From: Mermis nigrescens
Lineage: Eukaryota > Nematoda > Enoplea > Mermithida > Mermithidae
Assembly (NCBI GenBank): GCA_036768485.1
Contig: JAVLUZ010000507.1
Location: forward strand, 2,093,903 to 2,157,902
Direction: 5' to 3'
Length of the DNA stretch: 64,000 nucleotides
Shown in pieces: positions 36,428 through 48,549 of the stretch. Every line of letters begins with the position of its first letter. Within the stretch, counting starts at the first letter, position 1. A program made the position numbers and the translations under genes. Under the pieces are notes generated by a model. It had not been told where the DNA came from and did not search any database. It saw only the letters and a program-made list of their open reading frames with translations.

Positions 36428-36573
36428 GTGGGCACGCGTTCTTTTTAGCCCTTACGCTTTGTTTTATCATTCATGTTAGTTGTGCCAATTGACATTTAAT
36501 TGTATGCCTTTGGCTGGGCTTAGCGCCCATGTTAATTACATTGTTTTAGTTTACTCATTAGCGTAACACGACG

Positions 36574-36609
36574 GACGACAGCATGTATTCTCCATGCTGT
36601 CGTTTTTTT
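36574..36609. other. Perfect 11-bp hairpin followed by T7
   Basis: ACGACAGCATG and CATGCTGTCGT flank a short loop, followed by TTTTTTT. It looks like an intrinsic or Pol III-type terminator, but no transcription unit is recognised upstream. Confidence 0.5.
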
Positions 36610-36869
36610 ATTGCTTCATAATTTCTGTCCAAAAATATTGTAAAAAATTAATTATTTAATTAACGATGTTGGGCTCGGTTGAATTTCCATGCTGTTGAAT
36701 TCTGTCCTTGTGCTACACTATACTTAGGAACCCTCAATATTTTCGAGCACCGGAATTCGGTCTAAAAAAAGTTAAATAATAATCTTTTTGAGCCCTCAAT
36801 TAGATTTCCGGGGAACTTATGTACTTTATTTAGGTACTTAATCTCATAGGGGTTAAGTGAGTAAGTTTC

Positions 36870-36976
36870 ACTAGGTGCGTGCGTAGAGGGCCGGGCTACC
36901 TTAAACAGGCCGGGCCGCTTACCGCCGAGTCGCCGGCTGGTGATCGACCCCTAAAAAGGTCGAGAACCCCGTGTGA
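36870..36976 (-). mobile_element. Fragment of a hAT element end
   Basis: Read on the - strand: CACGGGGTTCTCGACC, then TTTTTAGGGGTCGATCACC. This resembles the CAGTGGTTCTCAACC-TTTTTAGGGGTCGCGACC ends of Charlie/Zaphod-like hAT transposons. It is GC-rich in an AT-rich setting. No other end or transposase seen. Confidence 0.5.
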
Positions 36977-37689
36977 GCGCATAAGTTCAAGATTCGGGAA
37001 GTAGCGAAGTGAATGTAGGCTCAGCGCTACATTTACAAAATTCATCTTACTTCTTCAGAGCGTTGCGAAACGTGAATTTTTTCAAAATATGTTCCATAAG
37101 GTAAGGATTACGAATCTGAGTTTGGTATCAGAATTCATATGAAATCAGATGCCATGGAGATACTGTCTGTTACATATCTGACACATCGGCATGATTTTCG
37201 TATGACTTCGAGCTATTTCGAGATAAAGTCAAATTTCGTCAAGTTTGCAACCCTTGTTTGCTGCCGCAAAATTTTTTTCGCTCTTTCTAAAATTGTAGGA
37301 ATTTCCTAAAAGACGGTAGCGCAAGTCTAAATCGCGTTAACACCGTACACCTGGCTTTACACCGTCGCTTTTGGTGGTTTACACCGCTTAAAACGTAGAT
37401 TCAAACGAAGCATATTTATTGAGAACGATAGGAAACGATACCAAAAGCGAAAATTAGTAGATATGTACAGCAAACAGGCGTGGAATATCGCCTAGTAAAT
37501 ATCGATACATTGCATACAGCGAAAATACTACGAAGCAACATCGATTAAATTATGAAAAATATTAAATCAACATCGTTTTTTCATGATCGGTCACTAGCGC
37601 CAAGTGTTATAAGGCGGCTGGCCCGGGTAAGCTGCCAAAAAAGTCAGTATCTCATCCACGATAATTTGTAAGGAAATAACACTCGTAGG

Positions 37690-37922
37690 CACACCTGATC
37701 GTCGGGGGTTTGCACCTCCCACCCGAGAAACCAAAATACCCCCCCCCAGAATTCAATTTTTGAATTTTTCTTGTTTTTTTAGCAATTTTTTGATGCCAAT
37801 GGATAGTGCTTGATGATAAACGTTAAAAATAGTGTTCTTTCGCTATACCACCATCTTTAAAGCCATTTTTTGATGATTGAAAAATCTAGCACCCCCCAGA
37901 ATTTCAGTGCCGCCCACCTATG
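37690..37922 (+). mobile_element. Family A MITE
   Basis: CACACCTGATCGTCGG start, GCCCACCTATG end, duplication CTCGTAGG / CTCCTATG (6/8). Confidence 0.75.
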
Positions 37923-38756
37923 CTCCTATGGTCTGCCTTTCAGGACTTGTTAAGAAAATATGGATTACAAATTTTGTAAAGCTGCGTACTGCAGGGAAGG
38001 GCAAGATACTTCTTTTTTTAAGCAAAACTTTTACGAAAAAATAATAAATTTAGGAGCTGAACGAGACGTAAAATCGAAATTTCAGAATAGATAACCCGTC
38101 ATGATGATTCAAGTAAGTAGAATTGATAAGGAAGTCAATATAGCATTATTTTAAGGTGTGTAAAGCTACTGTTGAGACGGTTTACTCGGGGGAAAATTAA
38201 AGAAAGAGTAAACATGGATGATTATTGGCTATGCCGCTCTTACAGTATTCGGATTTGAGTAAATTTAAACTTATTGTAATTCCTACCCTATCAGAATCAC
38301 TAAAGTTGATCTGAGAAAACATCCCTGGCGCATGAGCGATTAAGAAAAAATTGAAAATAAAAATGATGTTAAAAATACTGACATTCATTAGAATATTTAT
38401 CATTTATATAAAGTGATTCGAGGCCGACTGTCGCCCATCGAAAAAATTGAGATTTTTAACCCCAAACCATCAATCTTCTGGCTTTTCTAACAATTTTTTT
38501 GACTTATTTTATAAATTTTGACCATAAATTTCTCTCCAAAAGAATCGGCGACTCCGACCGAAATGCCAAGCACGAAAAATTACAGGACCGGTTTAAACTA
38601 ATACATTGCATTAAGTTGAGTTAAATAGTGAATTAAGCTAAATTTAATTTTATATTAAATTAAGTGTCAATAATACTCGCGCATTTGCGCTTTCCGCAAT
38701 TCTTACCATTCATTTTTTAATTATCAATTCATTATTTATTGACTTACTAAATACAT

Positions 38757-39178
38757 AGGTGCAGAGGTTCAGGGTCAGCAATGGGGGGGTTAGATTTCAG
38801 AAATCCAAAGCATTAAATTTAACGTTAACGAATTTTTAGTGTAAACGACTAAAATGGTCAAAATGGCCTACAAAACGTCTATTTAAGATAATTTAGCATT
38901 TTTTGAAGCATTTTGAGTCCATTGCGACTGCATTACATCACTTTTTACACTAAAAATACAAAAATATATCAATTTCTAGCGCTTTTTGTGTGAAAACTAC
39001 ATAAAATTACTATGCCAGCGCCAAGCGCCGAAATAATTTTGACATTTTTCACTACTTTTGACCTCAAAAATAATGCAAAAAGACGTTCCGTCAGCTGAAA
39101 ATCTCCGGACAGTACCTGTCTGGCCTAAGGGGGGGTATATACCCCCAAATCCCTCCCACGCCCAGGTGCGGTAATACC
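38757..39178 (-). repeat. Family E repeat with a family A-like tip
   Basis: TAGGTGCAGAGGTTCAGGGT start, AAAATGGTCAAAATGGCC, CCATTGCGACTGCATTA, GCCAGCGCCAAGCGCC and CTCCGGACAGTACCTGTC. It ends in a C-rich CCCACGCCCAGGTGCGG tip. About 160 bp downstream of ALIX exon (g). Confidence 0.65.
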
Positions 39179-39335
39179 CCCTCACTTTCCTATGTTATGC
39201 GCACGTATGACTTGATACATATATACTCGTAATTAAACAGATCAGTAGTAGAGAAAATGTTAAAAAATAAATCTATACAAAAAATTTGAAAAAACTTGAA
39301 TATGATGTAAAAAATATTTAAAAAAATAAAAATAC

Positions 39336-39497
39336 GCTGAGCTTGGCCCTGCGGAGGCTGCTGCGCGGGCAATGTCCCGTAAAATTGATGTTGTTGCGGC
39401 GCGGTGGGATAAGCCGGCATTGCGGTCGATGGATAAGGAGTCGTGGACGAAAACTGTTGACCGTAAGCCGGTTGAGGATTCGAACCATAGCTCAGAC
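39336..39497 (-). CDS. PDCD6IP: ALIX/PDCD6IP exon (g): Gln/Pro/Tyr-rich tail, open at 3' side
   Basis: The acceptor is CCTTTCAG at 39505-39498 and the most likely donor CTCAGC|GTATTT, giving 2 + 53x3 + 1 bases. The peptide begins SLSYGSNPQPAYGQQFSST and ends LPAQQPPQGQAQ. The donor leaves phase 1, so at least one more coding exon is needed; I could not find it below 39336. Read-through gives a hydrophobic Phe/Ile-rich extension to a stop at 39190, which looks like intron rather than ALIX. Neither a PSAP nor a CEP55-type GPPxxxY motif is visible in exons (d)-(g). Confidence 0.82.
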
Positions 39498-41339
39498 CTG
39501 AAAGGTCATAGGTCACTCATACTTAAGGCGAGGTCAAAGTTCACTCAGGCGCTTAGCCGTTAGAAAAACCGTCACAAACGTGATCGCAAAGATCAAAGGT
39601 GATTTACAGTTCAAATCTGAGGTCAAAGTTGAGTTACGAGCAAAGCCGTTAGAATAATATCGCCATAAACGTGACCTCGAAGATCAAAGGTCACCATAAA
39701 TCAAAGCTGTGAAAGTTTAAGGAGAAAAGCCTTTTGCTAAGGCCGGCCGTCCCGAAAAATTTGAAATTCTCAACATTCACCAAAATGTTGGGCCAAAATA
39801 GCTGTTTTGCACTACATTTAGGGGCCAGAGGACCACGAATCAAGCAGGTCCAAGCAAAATATTGCCAAAAAATTTATATTTAAATTGAAATTTCCAAATT
39901 TTGATGATACGCCTAAAATTTTGCAAAATCATAGGTTTAACTAAAATTGCCATGCCAGTATGCGCAAATATAATTTTTTTCCTAATTTTAGTGGCAATCG
40001 ACGAGCAACGTAGGTATTCGATTAAAGCGTAATGTCCTTAGGCATCTATCGTTGGGGCGTGATCAACGAGAATGACGAATTTAAATAACTTTTGGTCTTA
40101 CTGAACTTTAGGATATAATTTAAATTTAATATAACATCAACTCCACGGGTTTAAGCTCCAAATTGCCAATTCTACTCGATGTCGAACCGCTCCCACTACA
40201 ACATCTCTTGCATGCGAATTTAGTTTGTGAGAAAGTGTAAACTACGAAGCGTTTATCATAGAAAAAACATTGAGGTAATATTGTCGTCAGATTATTGAAT
40301 CATTTTTTTGCAACTATATGCCTAAGGATCCCGGTAGCTAGAATGAAACATACCACGAATCAAAGCAGGCTTTACACCAAAAGATTTTCCATTAGCGAAA
40401 ATCGAATGCAGATTGAAGTGTAAAGCGGATTTTAGTTTTACACATATGTCATTTGAAATGATGGATGTCGTTAAATCCTTTCGAATCACTTCTTATTAAC
40501 TTTAAAAAACTGAAAATACAAAATATTAAAAATTTTAAAATCAATTAAAAAATGCCTTGTGAATTGAGTTATTCAAAGTTGACGTTTTCACAAAACAGAA
40601 AAATTGGGATTTTTGAGCCGGAGATTTCTCAACATAGACTTTTGGGCAAAAACTTGCTTTTTAGCCCATTTTGTACTTGCTCAAAAATAGAGAGCTTATT
40701 AACAATCTCCATAAAATGGCCAAAATCTCAAACCACCCAAAAGTCTCAGCCGTAGTTTCGCAAATAACGAAAAGTAAACACTAAATATTTTCGTTTACAC
40801 TGCTGTATTCAATTTGATAAAAGTATTTCTCCTATCATTGCAGGCCCCATTATTTTTTGCGAAATGTTATTTCATTCAGCAAATAAAAAATAGTTAAAAA
40901 AACATTCACTAAAATTACAAAAAAAAACATGAAAAGCTAAAAATTCATAAAATAGTAAAAGTTAAAATTACTAAAACGAATTCGACGCTTAATAGTAATA
41001 GTATAAAATTCAATTCATGGACGAAAAATGAAAAATTAGAACATAAGATAGAAAAGAGAGAAATATGAACAACCCCGAAAGGAAAAACTAAGCGTGAAAA
41101 AATACAAATAAATAAAAAGTAAAAACACAAAAAAAAGAAAAACAAATAAATCTCAGAATGCAAAGCAAAAAAAGGAAAATAAGGAAAATTGAGAACGATA
41201 AACCAAAAGGGACCAAATAAGACAAATTTATCAAACCCGACGATACGATGGAGAAAATTTCAAAAAATTAAAACATTGAAAATAATTATCGATTGTTTAC
41301 ACTGCGATTACGCAATTGAAAAAATATAAGAAATCGTAC

Positions 41340-41417
41340 TGTAAGGATACGGAGCATTACTCTGACCGCCCTGTTGGGCAAAGCCCGGCGCATAGGGCTG
41401 CTGCTGATGTTGAGTAC
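41340..41417 (-). CDS. PDCD6IP: ALIX/PDCD6IP exon (f): Gln/Pro/Tyr-rich tail
   Basis: This 78-bp exon (CTTTTAG acceptor, TACA|GTACGA donor) reads in phase from exon (e): G-TQHQQQPYAPGFAQQGG then QSNAPYPY. Low-complexity Gly/Gln/Tyr/Pro composition matches the aggregation-prone C tail of ALIX. The exon is recognised mainly by phase, strand, composition and its position between better exons. Confidence 0.78.
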
Positions 41418-41445
41418 CTAAAAGGTAGATTAGATTGAGGAGCAA

Positions 41446-41830
41446 AAGCATAGGCGCAGAAGGTCAGGGTCGGCAGGGGGGAAGTGAGATCTCCAAAAAT
41501 CCGAAACAGTTAATTTAACATTCACGATTTTTTCCGCTGTTTTAACGATCAAAATGGTCAAGATGGCTCATAAAACGTTTTTTTCGTGGTAATGTCGCAT
41601 TCAAAAAGCATTCGTAGTCCATTTTGACAGCATTATATCGCTTTTACATTAAAAAATGCAAAAATTTAATAATTTTGGGCGCTTTTTGAATTAAAAGTAC
41701 TAACAAGTATATACTAATCTGGCGCGAAGCGCTGGAAAATTTTTAACGTTTTTACTGCTTTTGACGTCAAAAATGATGCAAAACATGTTCCATCAGGTCA
41801 AAATCGCCGGACAGTACATGTCCAGCTGAC
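41446..41830 (-). repeat. Family E repeat in an ALIX intron
   Basis: TAGGCGCAGAAGGTCAGGGT, CAAAATGGTCAAGATGGC, GGCGCGAAGCGCTGG and CGCCGGACAGTACATGTCC, in the order of the 52.6-53.0 kb copy inverted. Confidence 0.7.
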
Positions 41831-41850
41831 CCTTCCTGGGGAGTAATAAC

Positions 41851-42084
41851 CATACGTAGACAGCAAGAAAATTCTGGGGGAAGGGTGCAAGATTTTACAA
41901 AAGTCAAAAAATGGCCTCAAAAATGGTGGTATGGCGTAAAAACACCATTTTCCGACGTTTCTCATCAAGCACTATCCATTGGCATCAAAAAATTGCGAAA
42001 AAGACGAAAAAATTTTCAAAAATTGAATTCTGGGGGGGTATTTTGATTTCTCAGGAATGTGCATAGCCCCCACGCCCAAGTGTG
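41851..42084 (-). mobile_element. Family A MITE, reverse copy
   Basis: CATACGTAGACAGCAAG start, CACGCCCAAGTGTG end, duplication GTAATAAC / GTAATAGC (7/8). Abuts the preceding family E copy. Confidence 0.82.
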
Positions 42085-42594
42085 GTAATAGCCCCTTCTC
42101 ACCCCCACTATGTGCATTTATGAGCAAAAGCTGAGGATTAATTAAGGGCAAAAGCTGGAAATCAATTAAAAATTCGAAATTGGAATGAACGAAAGTATCA
42201 TTGAAGAGACCAAAATAAAACTTTCTATTAAGAGTTCAAAACATAAAAAAATCCGATCAGCAATCAATAGAAGAAAAGTTAATAATCAAGATCGATTCGA
42301 CCTCGACAGTAAGTTTTTTCTTAATTATCGTAATAAATATATAAAATGATTAATAAATAGAGAAAACGAAGCGAAAATTAGAGCTATAGATAGACAATAT
42401 GCAGAATTTGCAATCATTCGCACGAATGACGAAAAATAACACGCTTTTCACCCACGCATAGGCAGGCTAGGCAGGGATGGCCAGGGAGAGGTGAAATTCA
42501 AAAAAGTTAAAAAGTAAACATAGGTTCATATTCACAAACAGGCCCGTGTCCAGGATTTTACTTCGGGGGTGGCCGAAAATTTTGAGGTCAGGTA

Positions 42595-42791
42595 CATAGG
42601 TGGGCAGCACCAAAATTCTGGGGGGTGCAAGATTTTTCAAAGGTAAGAAATGGTCCTAAAAACGGTGGTATGGCGAAAAAACGGAAAAAATTTTTAAAAA
42701 TTGAATTCTGGGGGGTATTCTGATTTCTGAGGGTTTCCGGCCTTCTGGGGGTGTATATATACCCCCCCAAAAGCCCCCACGCCTACGTGCG
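42595..42791 (-). mobile_element. Family A MITE, perfect duplication, core deleted
   Basis: CATAGGTGGGCAGCACC start, GCCTACGTGCG end, flanked by GTCAGGTA at 42587-42594 and 42792-42799. Confidence 0.88.
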
Positions 42792-43248
42792 GTCAGGTAT
42801 CTCGACAGCCATTAGGGGTGGGCGAAAGTGAAAGCATTTTTGAGCGTAACTTAACGACCCCTATGCAATGGCGAAGAAATGTTTCAAGAAAAATTTCAGA
42901 AATTTTCACTACATTCCACGTTCACATTACACAAATTTATCGTTTAAACACAATCTACACAACCGATTTCTCATCATTCGATCAACAAATAATTCCCTAA
43001 CTTCCGTCTTCGTAATTTACAAAGAGAAACATGGAAGAAAATGAAAAAAATTGACATGTTCTTCATGTCTAACTCAAATTTGTGCGGTTTTGGGCGGCCT
43101 AGAAGACTAAAACTACAGATAAACGATGTCTCTGGCGCGGAACGGCGGAAAATGTTGAGTTTGTCAGCTCAAAAGTACGTTGAAAACCTGTTTCGGTGGT
43201 GTTTAAGACCTACTGCAAGAATTTTCAATTTTTTACTTTGAGGACCAC

Positions 43249-43414
43249 CAGGCACGCAGCTGGCCCTTCTACTTTTGGGGGGCAACACTAATTTTGGGAT
43301 GTCTAAGTCAAAAATAGGCACAAGATAACGTCTAAAAACTCCTATTTTTCCGATTTTTTTCTGAATTTTGGAGGGGTCCGGACCCCCCAGTGTACCCCCA
43401 TAGCTACGTGCCTG
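43249..43414 (+). mobile_element. Family D MITE with perfect 8-bp duplication
   Basis: CAGGCACGCAGCTGG start and TAGCTACGTGCCTG end, flanked by AGGACCAC at 43241-43248 and 43415-43422. Confidence 0.93.
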
Positions 43415-43422
43415 AGGACCAC

Positions 43423-43661
43423 ACCCCGAAAAATATGAATAATTCCCCCCCCCCAAGACAAGAAACCAAAATATCCCCCCAGAGTTCAATTTTTGAAATT
43501 TTTTGTTGTTGTTTTTTTCGCAATTTTTTGATGCCAACGGATAGTGCTCCATGATAAACGTTGAAAAATAGTGTTTTTTCGCCATACCACCATTTTTAAG
43601 GCCATTTTTTGACCTTTGAAAAAATCTTGCACCCCCATAACTTTGGTGCCGCCCACCTATG
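43423..43661 (+). mobile_element. Family A MITE, left end damaged
   Basis: Core and GCCGCCCACCTATG right end intact. It immediately follows the AGGACCAC of the family D element. Confidence 0.7.
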
Positions 43662-43910
43662 GTAATGACCCATTATCACCCATCCCTATGCCCTTGCGTG
43701 CATCCACGACGTAAAACAACTGGACTCAATGAAAATATGCATATTTTAGCAAATATGTTGTATTTACCGGAAATCCTCAATCTACAGTAGGTAAAAAATT
43801 TTAAAATTTATGTCAATTCTTTACCTACATTATTCCAAACTAAACGCAAATGCGTGTAGGTACAGTCTTCTTTCAAATCGCAAGCTGGTTTCTAACACTA
43901 ATGCATTACG

Positions 43911-44122
43911 CATACATGTAACGGCTTTAAATTTAAGGGGGTCCTGGCCATTTTCAGAGGAAGGGGGTGAATGACCTAAAATTTTTAGCCAAAAACGACC
44001 CAAAAACGCCTAGAAACGACCAACAAGTTCAATTTTTCCCAAAAAAATATTCTGGCTTTTAAGGGATGGGGGGCACGTCCGACTTTGGGTGGGGATCCCC
44101 ACACCTCCCTGTTACATGTATG
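43911..44122 (+). repeat. Family B element, well preserved
   Basis: Clear inverted ends CATACATGTAACGG and GTTACATGTATG, with GGTCCTGGCCATTTT, GGCACGTCCGACTTTGGG and GGGATCCCC inside. The best copy for defining the family. It lies about 70 bp downstream of ALIX exon (e). Confidence 0.82.
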
Positions 44123-44190
44123 CATATACGAATATAAAAGCGATTAAAAGTGACCAAATTTTCATTAAAAAAACATCGTAATCAATTTAC

Positions 44191-44352
44191 CGTATGGTGT
44201 GAAGGGCTGCGATTGCGTTGCATAATTCGGCTGTAAACTGTGCACTGCGGGCTGCTGCGGTTGATTAGCGTTTTGGGGCGCGCTTTGAAATCTGGGCGGT
44301 GGAGGACGAGATGGAGGTTGTGTGCTTCGAACGTTATCGGAAGATTTGCTTT
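44191..44352 (-). CDS. PDCD6IP: ALIX/PDCD6IP exon (e): proline-rich region
   Basis: The acceptor is GTGTTTTAG and the donor CATACG|GTAAAT, with 2 + 53x3 + 1 bases. The first two bases complete Glu after PSYH, giving ESKSSDNVRS, then TQPPSRPPPPRFQSAPQ and a Gln/Asn/Pro-rich run ending QPFTPY. PPSRPPPPRF lies where human ALIX has its PxARPPPP SH3-binding segment (CIN85/endophilin binding), so an SH3 ligand role is likely. I see no PSAP (TSG101-binding) tetrapeptide in this exon. Confidence 0.88.
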
Positions 44353-44569
44353 CTAAAACACACAGCGACGGTGTGAGGTGCAAAACAGCGAAACGTGAAG
44401 TGTAAACAAGCTTAGTGTAAAGTGCCAAGTGTCAACAAGCGAATTATATAAGGAAATTCGAATGGGAATAACTTCGTGTCAAGTGTAAACAAGCGATTTG
44501 TGAAGTGCAAGAGAATGACAGAATGACGAGCAAATTAATTAGAAAATATAGAATTTAGTAGCAGCCAGA

Positions 44570-44950
44570 CACGCACAGCATGGAAATCCTGGGGAAGGGG
44601 GTCGAAATTAGAAAGTGCCTTTTATGGGTCCGAAAATGGAAAAAACGCGTCAAAAACATCGTTTTTCAGCGTTTCTGACGATGCCCCATCTTTCTTGAGG
44701 ATGAAAACATGGAAAAATTTCGAAAAAAAATCGAAAAAGTCGAAAAAATTGAACAAAATATAGTAAAAACGCGACTATGAAAATTCGACACTTTCGAGCA
44801 AATAGATAGCTAAAAAAGCACCTTATCTACAAATTTTTCGAAAATTTTCAGGAACTTTAAAAAATTGCGAATTTTGGGAGGGTTAGAAAATTTCTGGCGG
44901 AGGGGATGTTGAAAATTTTCTAGGGGCGCAAGGTTGAATCCCCAGATCAT
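44570..44950 (-). repeat. Family F repeat
   Basis: CACGCACAGCATGG start, AAAAACATCGTTTTTCAGCG, GAAAATTTTCAGGAACTT and CCCCAGATCATATATG end. Confidence 0.65.
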
Positions 44951-45830
44951 ATATGTTAGCAGCCTATTTTCTGAAACAGGTCATCTGCTCAGCAATAAAA
45001 ATAAGGACTCAGTGTGGCGTGTAAACAAGCGATTTGTGTGGTGTTAAGTTTAAACAAACGAACTGAAAAAACGACGTTAAAAAATTAAAAAAATTGAAAG
45101 TCTTTAAAAAAATTAAAATCAAAATTAACTTATCGAATGAAATAAAAGCTTATCAGATCGACAAAGCTCGTCCTCTGAGCAAAAATAAACGGAAGATTTT
45201 CATGAAAAATGTAAACAATCGAAGTATAAAGCGCTAACTAGCGGATTAATTTGAGAATTTAAGGCTAAATATACAAAAGTCTGTCTAAATACATATTTAT
45301 TTGGATATCTATCTAATCTAAAAAGAAGCTTTTTTTCAAAAAAAGCTTACTATAAATTGAATTTAAAAATTTTTCCCGAACAGTTTTCTCTAAATCGAAA
45401 AACTTTTCGATAACTGATACAAATTTAATGCACAAATTTTGATACATATGCGTTTTTAGGCTATTTTTAATGTACAAATATCCATTTTGAAGAAAAACCA
45501 CGCCAAAAAACCCAAGGAAAGGCTACAACAAATTTTGAAAGAAAGGCTACAACAAATTTTGAGAAAGTAAGGGATAAATTTCAAAACTGGTGATAAATCA
45601 CCGACTTTGACATGTTTTACAAAGCTTTAGCCCCCTCCATGCCCAAATTAGAAGGGGGCGAAAGTATGCACTTTCTCCAATATTTTTTCAGATTTTTGTG
45701 AAATTTCCAATTTTATTCACTGAAAATTAAGTACAAAAATTTATTAAGAAATAAAAACAAAAAAGAATAAAAGTAAAGTTGAAATTTGAAATGTAAATTG
45801 TATGAATATTAGCAGTCTACACCAAGTTTA

Positions 45831-46067
45831 CATAAGTCGGCAGCACCAAAATCCTGGCGGGGTGCGAGATTTTTCGAGGGTCAAAAAATAGCCTTAAAAA
45901 TAGTGGTATGGCGAAAAATCACCATTTTCAACGTTTCTCATCTAGCAATATCATTGCATCAAAAAATTGCGAAAAAAACAAAAAATTGCAAAAATTGATT
46001 TCTGGGGGAGGAGAATATTTTGGTTTCTGAGGGGATGCATACCCCCAACCCTCCATGCCCACGCGTG
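45831..46067 (-). mobile_element. Family A MITE, perfect duplication, beside ALIX exon (d)
   Basis: CATAAGTCGGCAGCACC start, ATGCCCACGCGTG end, flanked by CAAGTTTA at 45823-45830 and 46068-46075. Confidence 0.92.
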
Positions 46068-46104
46068 CAAGTTTACATGAAAGCATAATCAAAAATAATC
46101 ATAC

Positions 46105-46264
46105 CATGATAGGAGGGCTGATTTGGCGCCGTGCCCATTGGCTGACTAATTATTGTCATTTGGAGGTCTTTCATCAGATCCTCTTTTTCAGTTTTTCTCG
46201 CAAAGCAATAATCCGACACCTTTTGTTGCAATCGTACAAGTAAAGGAGTCAGATCGTTGTAAAA
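46105..46264 (-). CDS. PDCD6IP: ALIX/PDCD6IP exon (d): end of V domain, start of Pro-rich region
   Basis: After a TTTTAG acceptor the exon opens [19 protein letters not shown] followed by [16 protein letters not shown]. It thus completes the EGTK-FYN-LT junction and the conserved 'FARKTER-ELLKDLQ' end of the V domain. It then enters the flexible tail ([14 protein letters not shown]) and stops at a CATG|GTATGA donor in phase 1. Fifty-three codons plus one base. A family A element ends about 40 bases downstream of the donor (45831-46067). Confidence 0.92.
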
Positions 46265-46446
46265 CTAAAAATGTATGGTAAAATGAAATGTAAGAAATTG
46301 GAATAAATAAAAAATGATAAATAAATAAAAACAAAAAGTAATAATAAATAAAAAACACAATAATAGAAGTAGTAGCTAAAGCGTATAATAAGCATGACAA
46401 GGCAGCGACACCAACAAAACCTTAAATAAATAATTATTTAACTGTA

Positions 46447-47010
<564 letters not shown>

Positions 47011-47014
47011 CTCA

Positions 47015-47385
47015 GCCGGGCAGGTACTGTCCGGCGACTGTGAGCCGACGGAACGTTTCTTTGCATAATTTTTGAGGTCAATAGCAGTAAAAATGACAGC
47101 ATTTTTCCGGATTAATACTTTAATGTACTTTTTACTCAGAAGGCGCCCAAAATTGATCAATTTCCGTATTTTTCAGTGTTAAAAGTGATATAATGCAGTC
47201 AAAATGGACTAAATGTGCTTTTAAAATGCAAAATTACCACAAAAAACGTGTAATAGGCTATTTTGACCATTTCAGTCGTTTGCACAGCAAAAAAAAGACG
47301 TGGACGTTGAATTTACAGTTTTGGATTTCTGGGATTTCGCCCCCTGCCGACCCTGACCTTGTGCACCTACGACCCCCTCCCGAAT
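47015..47385 (+). repeat. Family E repeat
   Basis: GGGCAGGTACTGTCCGGCGA start, ATAATGCAGTCAAAATGGAC, GCTATTTTGACCATTTCAG and CTGCCGACCCTGACCTTGTG end. Directly abuts the preceding family F copy. Confidence 0.75.
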
Positions 47386-47599
47386 TCCCACACTGTGCAT
47401 GTCTGATTATAACTCATTTTAATGAAATTTTTAGGCGCTTTTTCATTATTCAACAGTAAATCAATTCGTAAACCTTTTCAGGAGTCAATTGTCCTCTATA
47501 ATGATGAACGTACCTTCAAAAATATGTTTATCACTTGTAAATTGAATTAAAAACTAAATAAATAAATCAATTGAAAATTTATTCAAAAAGGAAACCAGT

Positions 47600-48205
47600 T
47601 ACCTCACGACCAGACGCGTTCTTGGTGGCTTTGGGGGAGCTTGACCCCCCAGAATGTAAAATAACCCTCCGCAAAAAGGCTGCGACCCCGCAGAATTGTC
47701 GATTTTTTGTAAAAGTTGGTATAATCTGTAAAAAACGTGCCTTTTGGGCGTTTTCAGCTCATTTTTGGCTCAATAATCTCAAATTTTCGCCGCTTCGCGC
47801 TATATGCACATTTGTTGACTATATTTTGTTCAATTTACTCAATTTGGTTTGAAACGCCAAAAAAACAGTGCTTTTGACGTGTACCCATCATTTTTTAGCA
47901 CAGAAAAAGCACTTTTCCAAAAAAATTTCTTAGCCGTATGTTCACGACCCCTTAAATTATGGAATACCAACCCAGAATAAAGTATAACAAGCAACTGTAC
48001 TTCCTCCAGGTACATAGGTAAGTAAAAAAATTTATTGTATGGACTAAGAGAGCTTTAAAATGCGATATTACCACGAAAAAACGTTTTAAAGGCTATTTGG
48101 ACCGTTCTGATCGTTTAAACATCAAAAAAATTGTGAACGTTCTATTTTTTATTTCGGAATTTTTGAAATTTCACCCCCAGCCGATCCTGACTTTGTGCGC
48201 CGAAA
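47600..48205 (+). repeat. Family F copy followed by a partial family E copy
   Basis: Family F, about 47610-47960 (TCGCCGCTTCGCGC, TTGACTATATTTTGTTCAA). Family E 3' half, about 48030-48205 (AAAATGCGATATTACCACGA ... CAGCCGATCCTGACTTTGTG). Confidence 0.65.
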
Positions 48206-48549
48206 TTGAGCGAGTAACTATTCTTTGAAGAAAAAAACAATAGTGTCGGAAAAAGTTCTCTTGGATATAAAGATACCAAAAAACATTCGAGAATAAATAA
48301 ACCCAAATTTATACTTAGGGAAAATTTGAAAAAAAGCTGTAATGGCTCCGATTTAGAAGGGATATAGTGGTCGCTCAGGAAGGAGAAGGAGAAATCAAAT
48401 GGCTGTCTAATTCCGGCTGAAAATATCTAAAAAACAAGTAAAACTAAACTAAAAACTTTGTTTTTCAGCTTATTAATTTTTATTCTTAATTTTTAAATTC
48501 CAGCCTTTAAGAAAGAGTGAGTATGAGGACACCCGCCTTTGGCCAGGGG

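Noticed and set aside
36890..36976. tRNA-like GC-rich segment ending GGTCGAGAACCCC
   Set aside because: No cloverleaf with proper A and B boxes could be drawn; it fits the end of a hAT transposon better.
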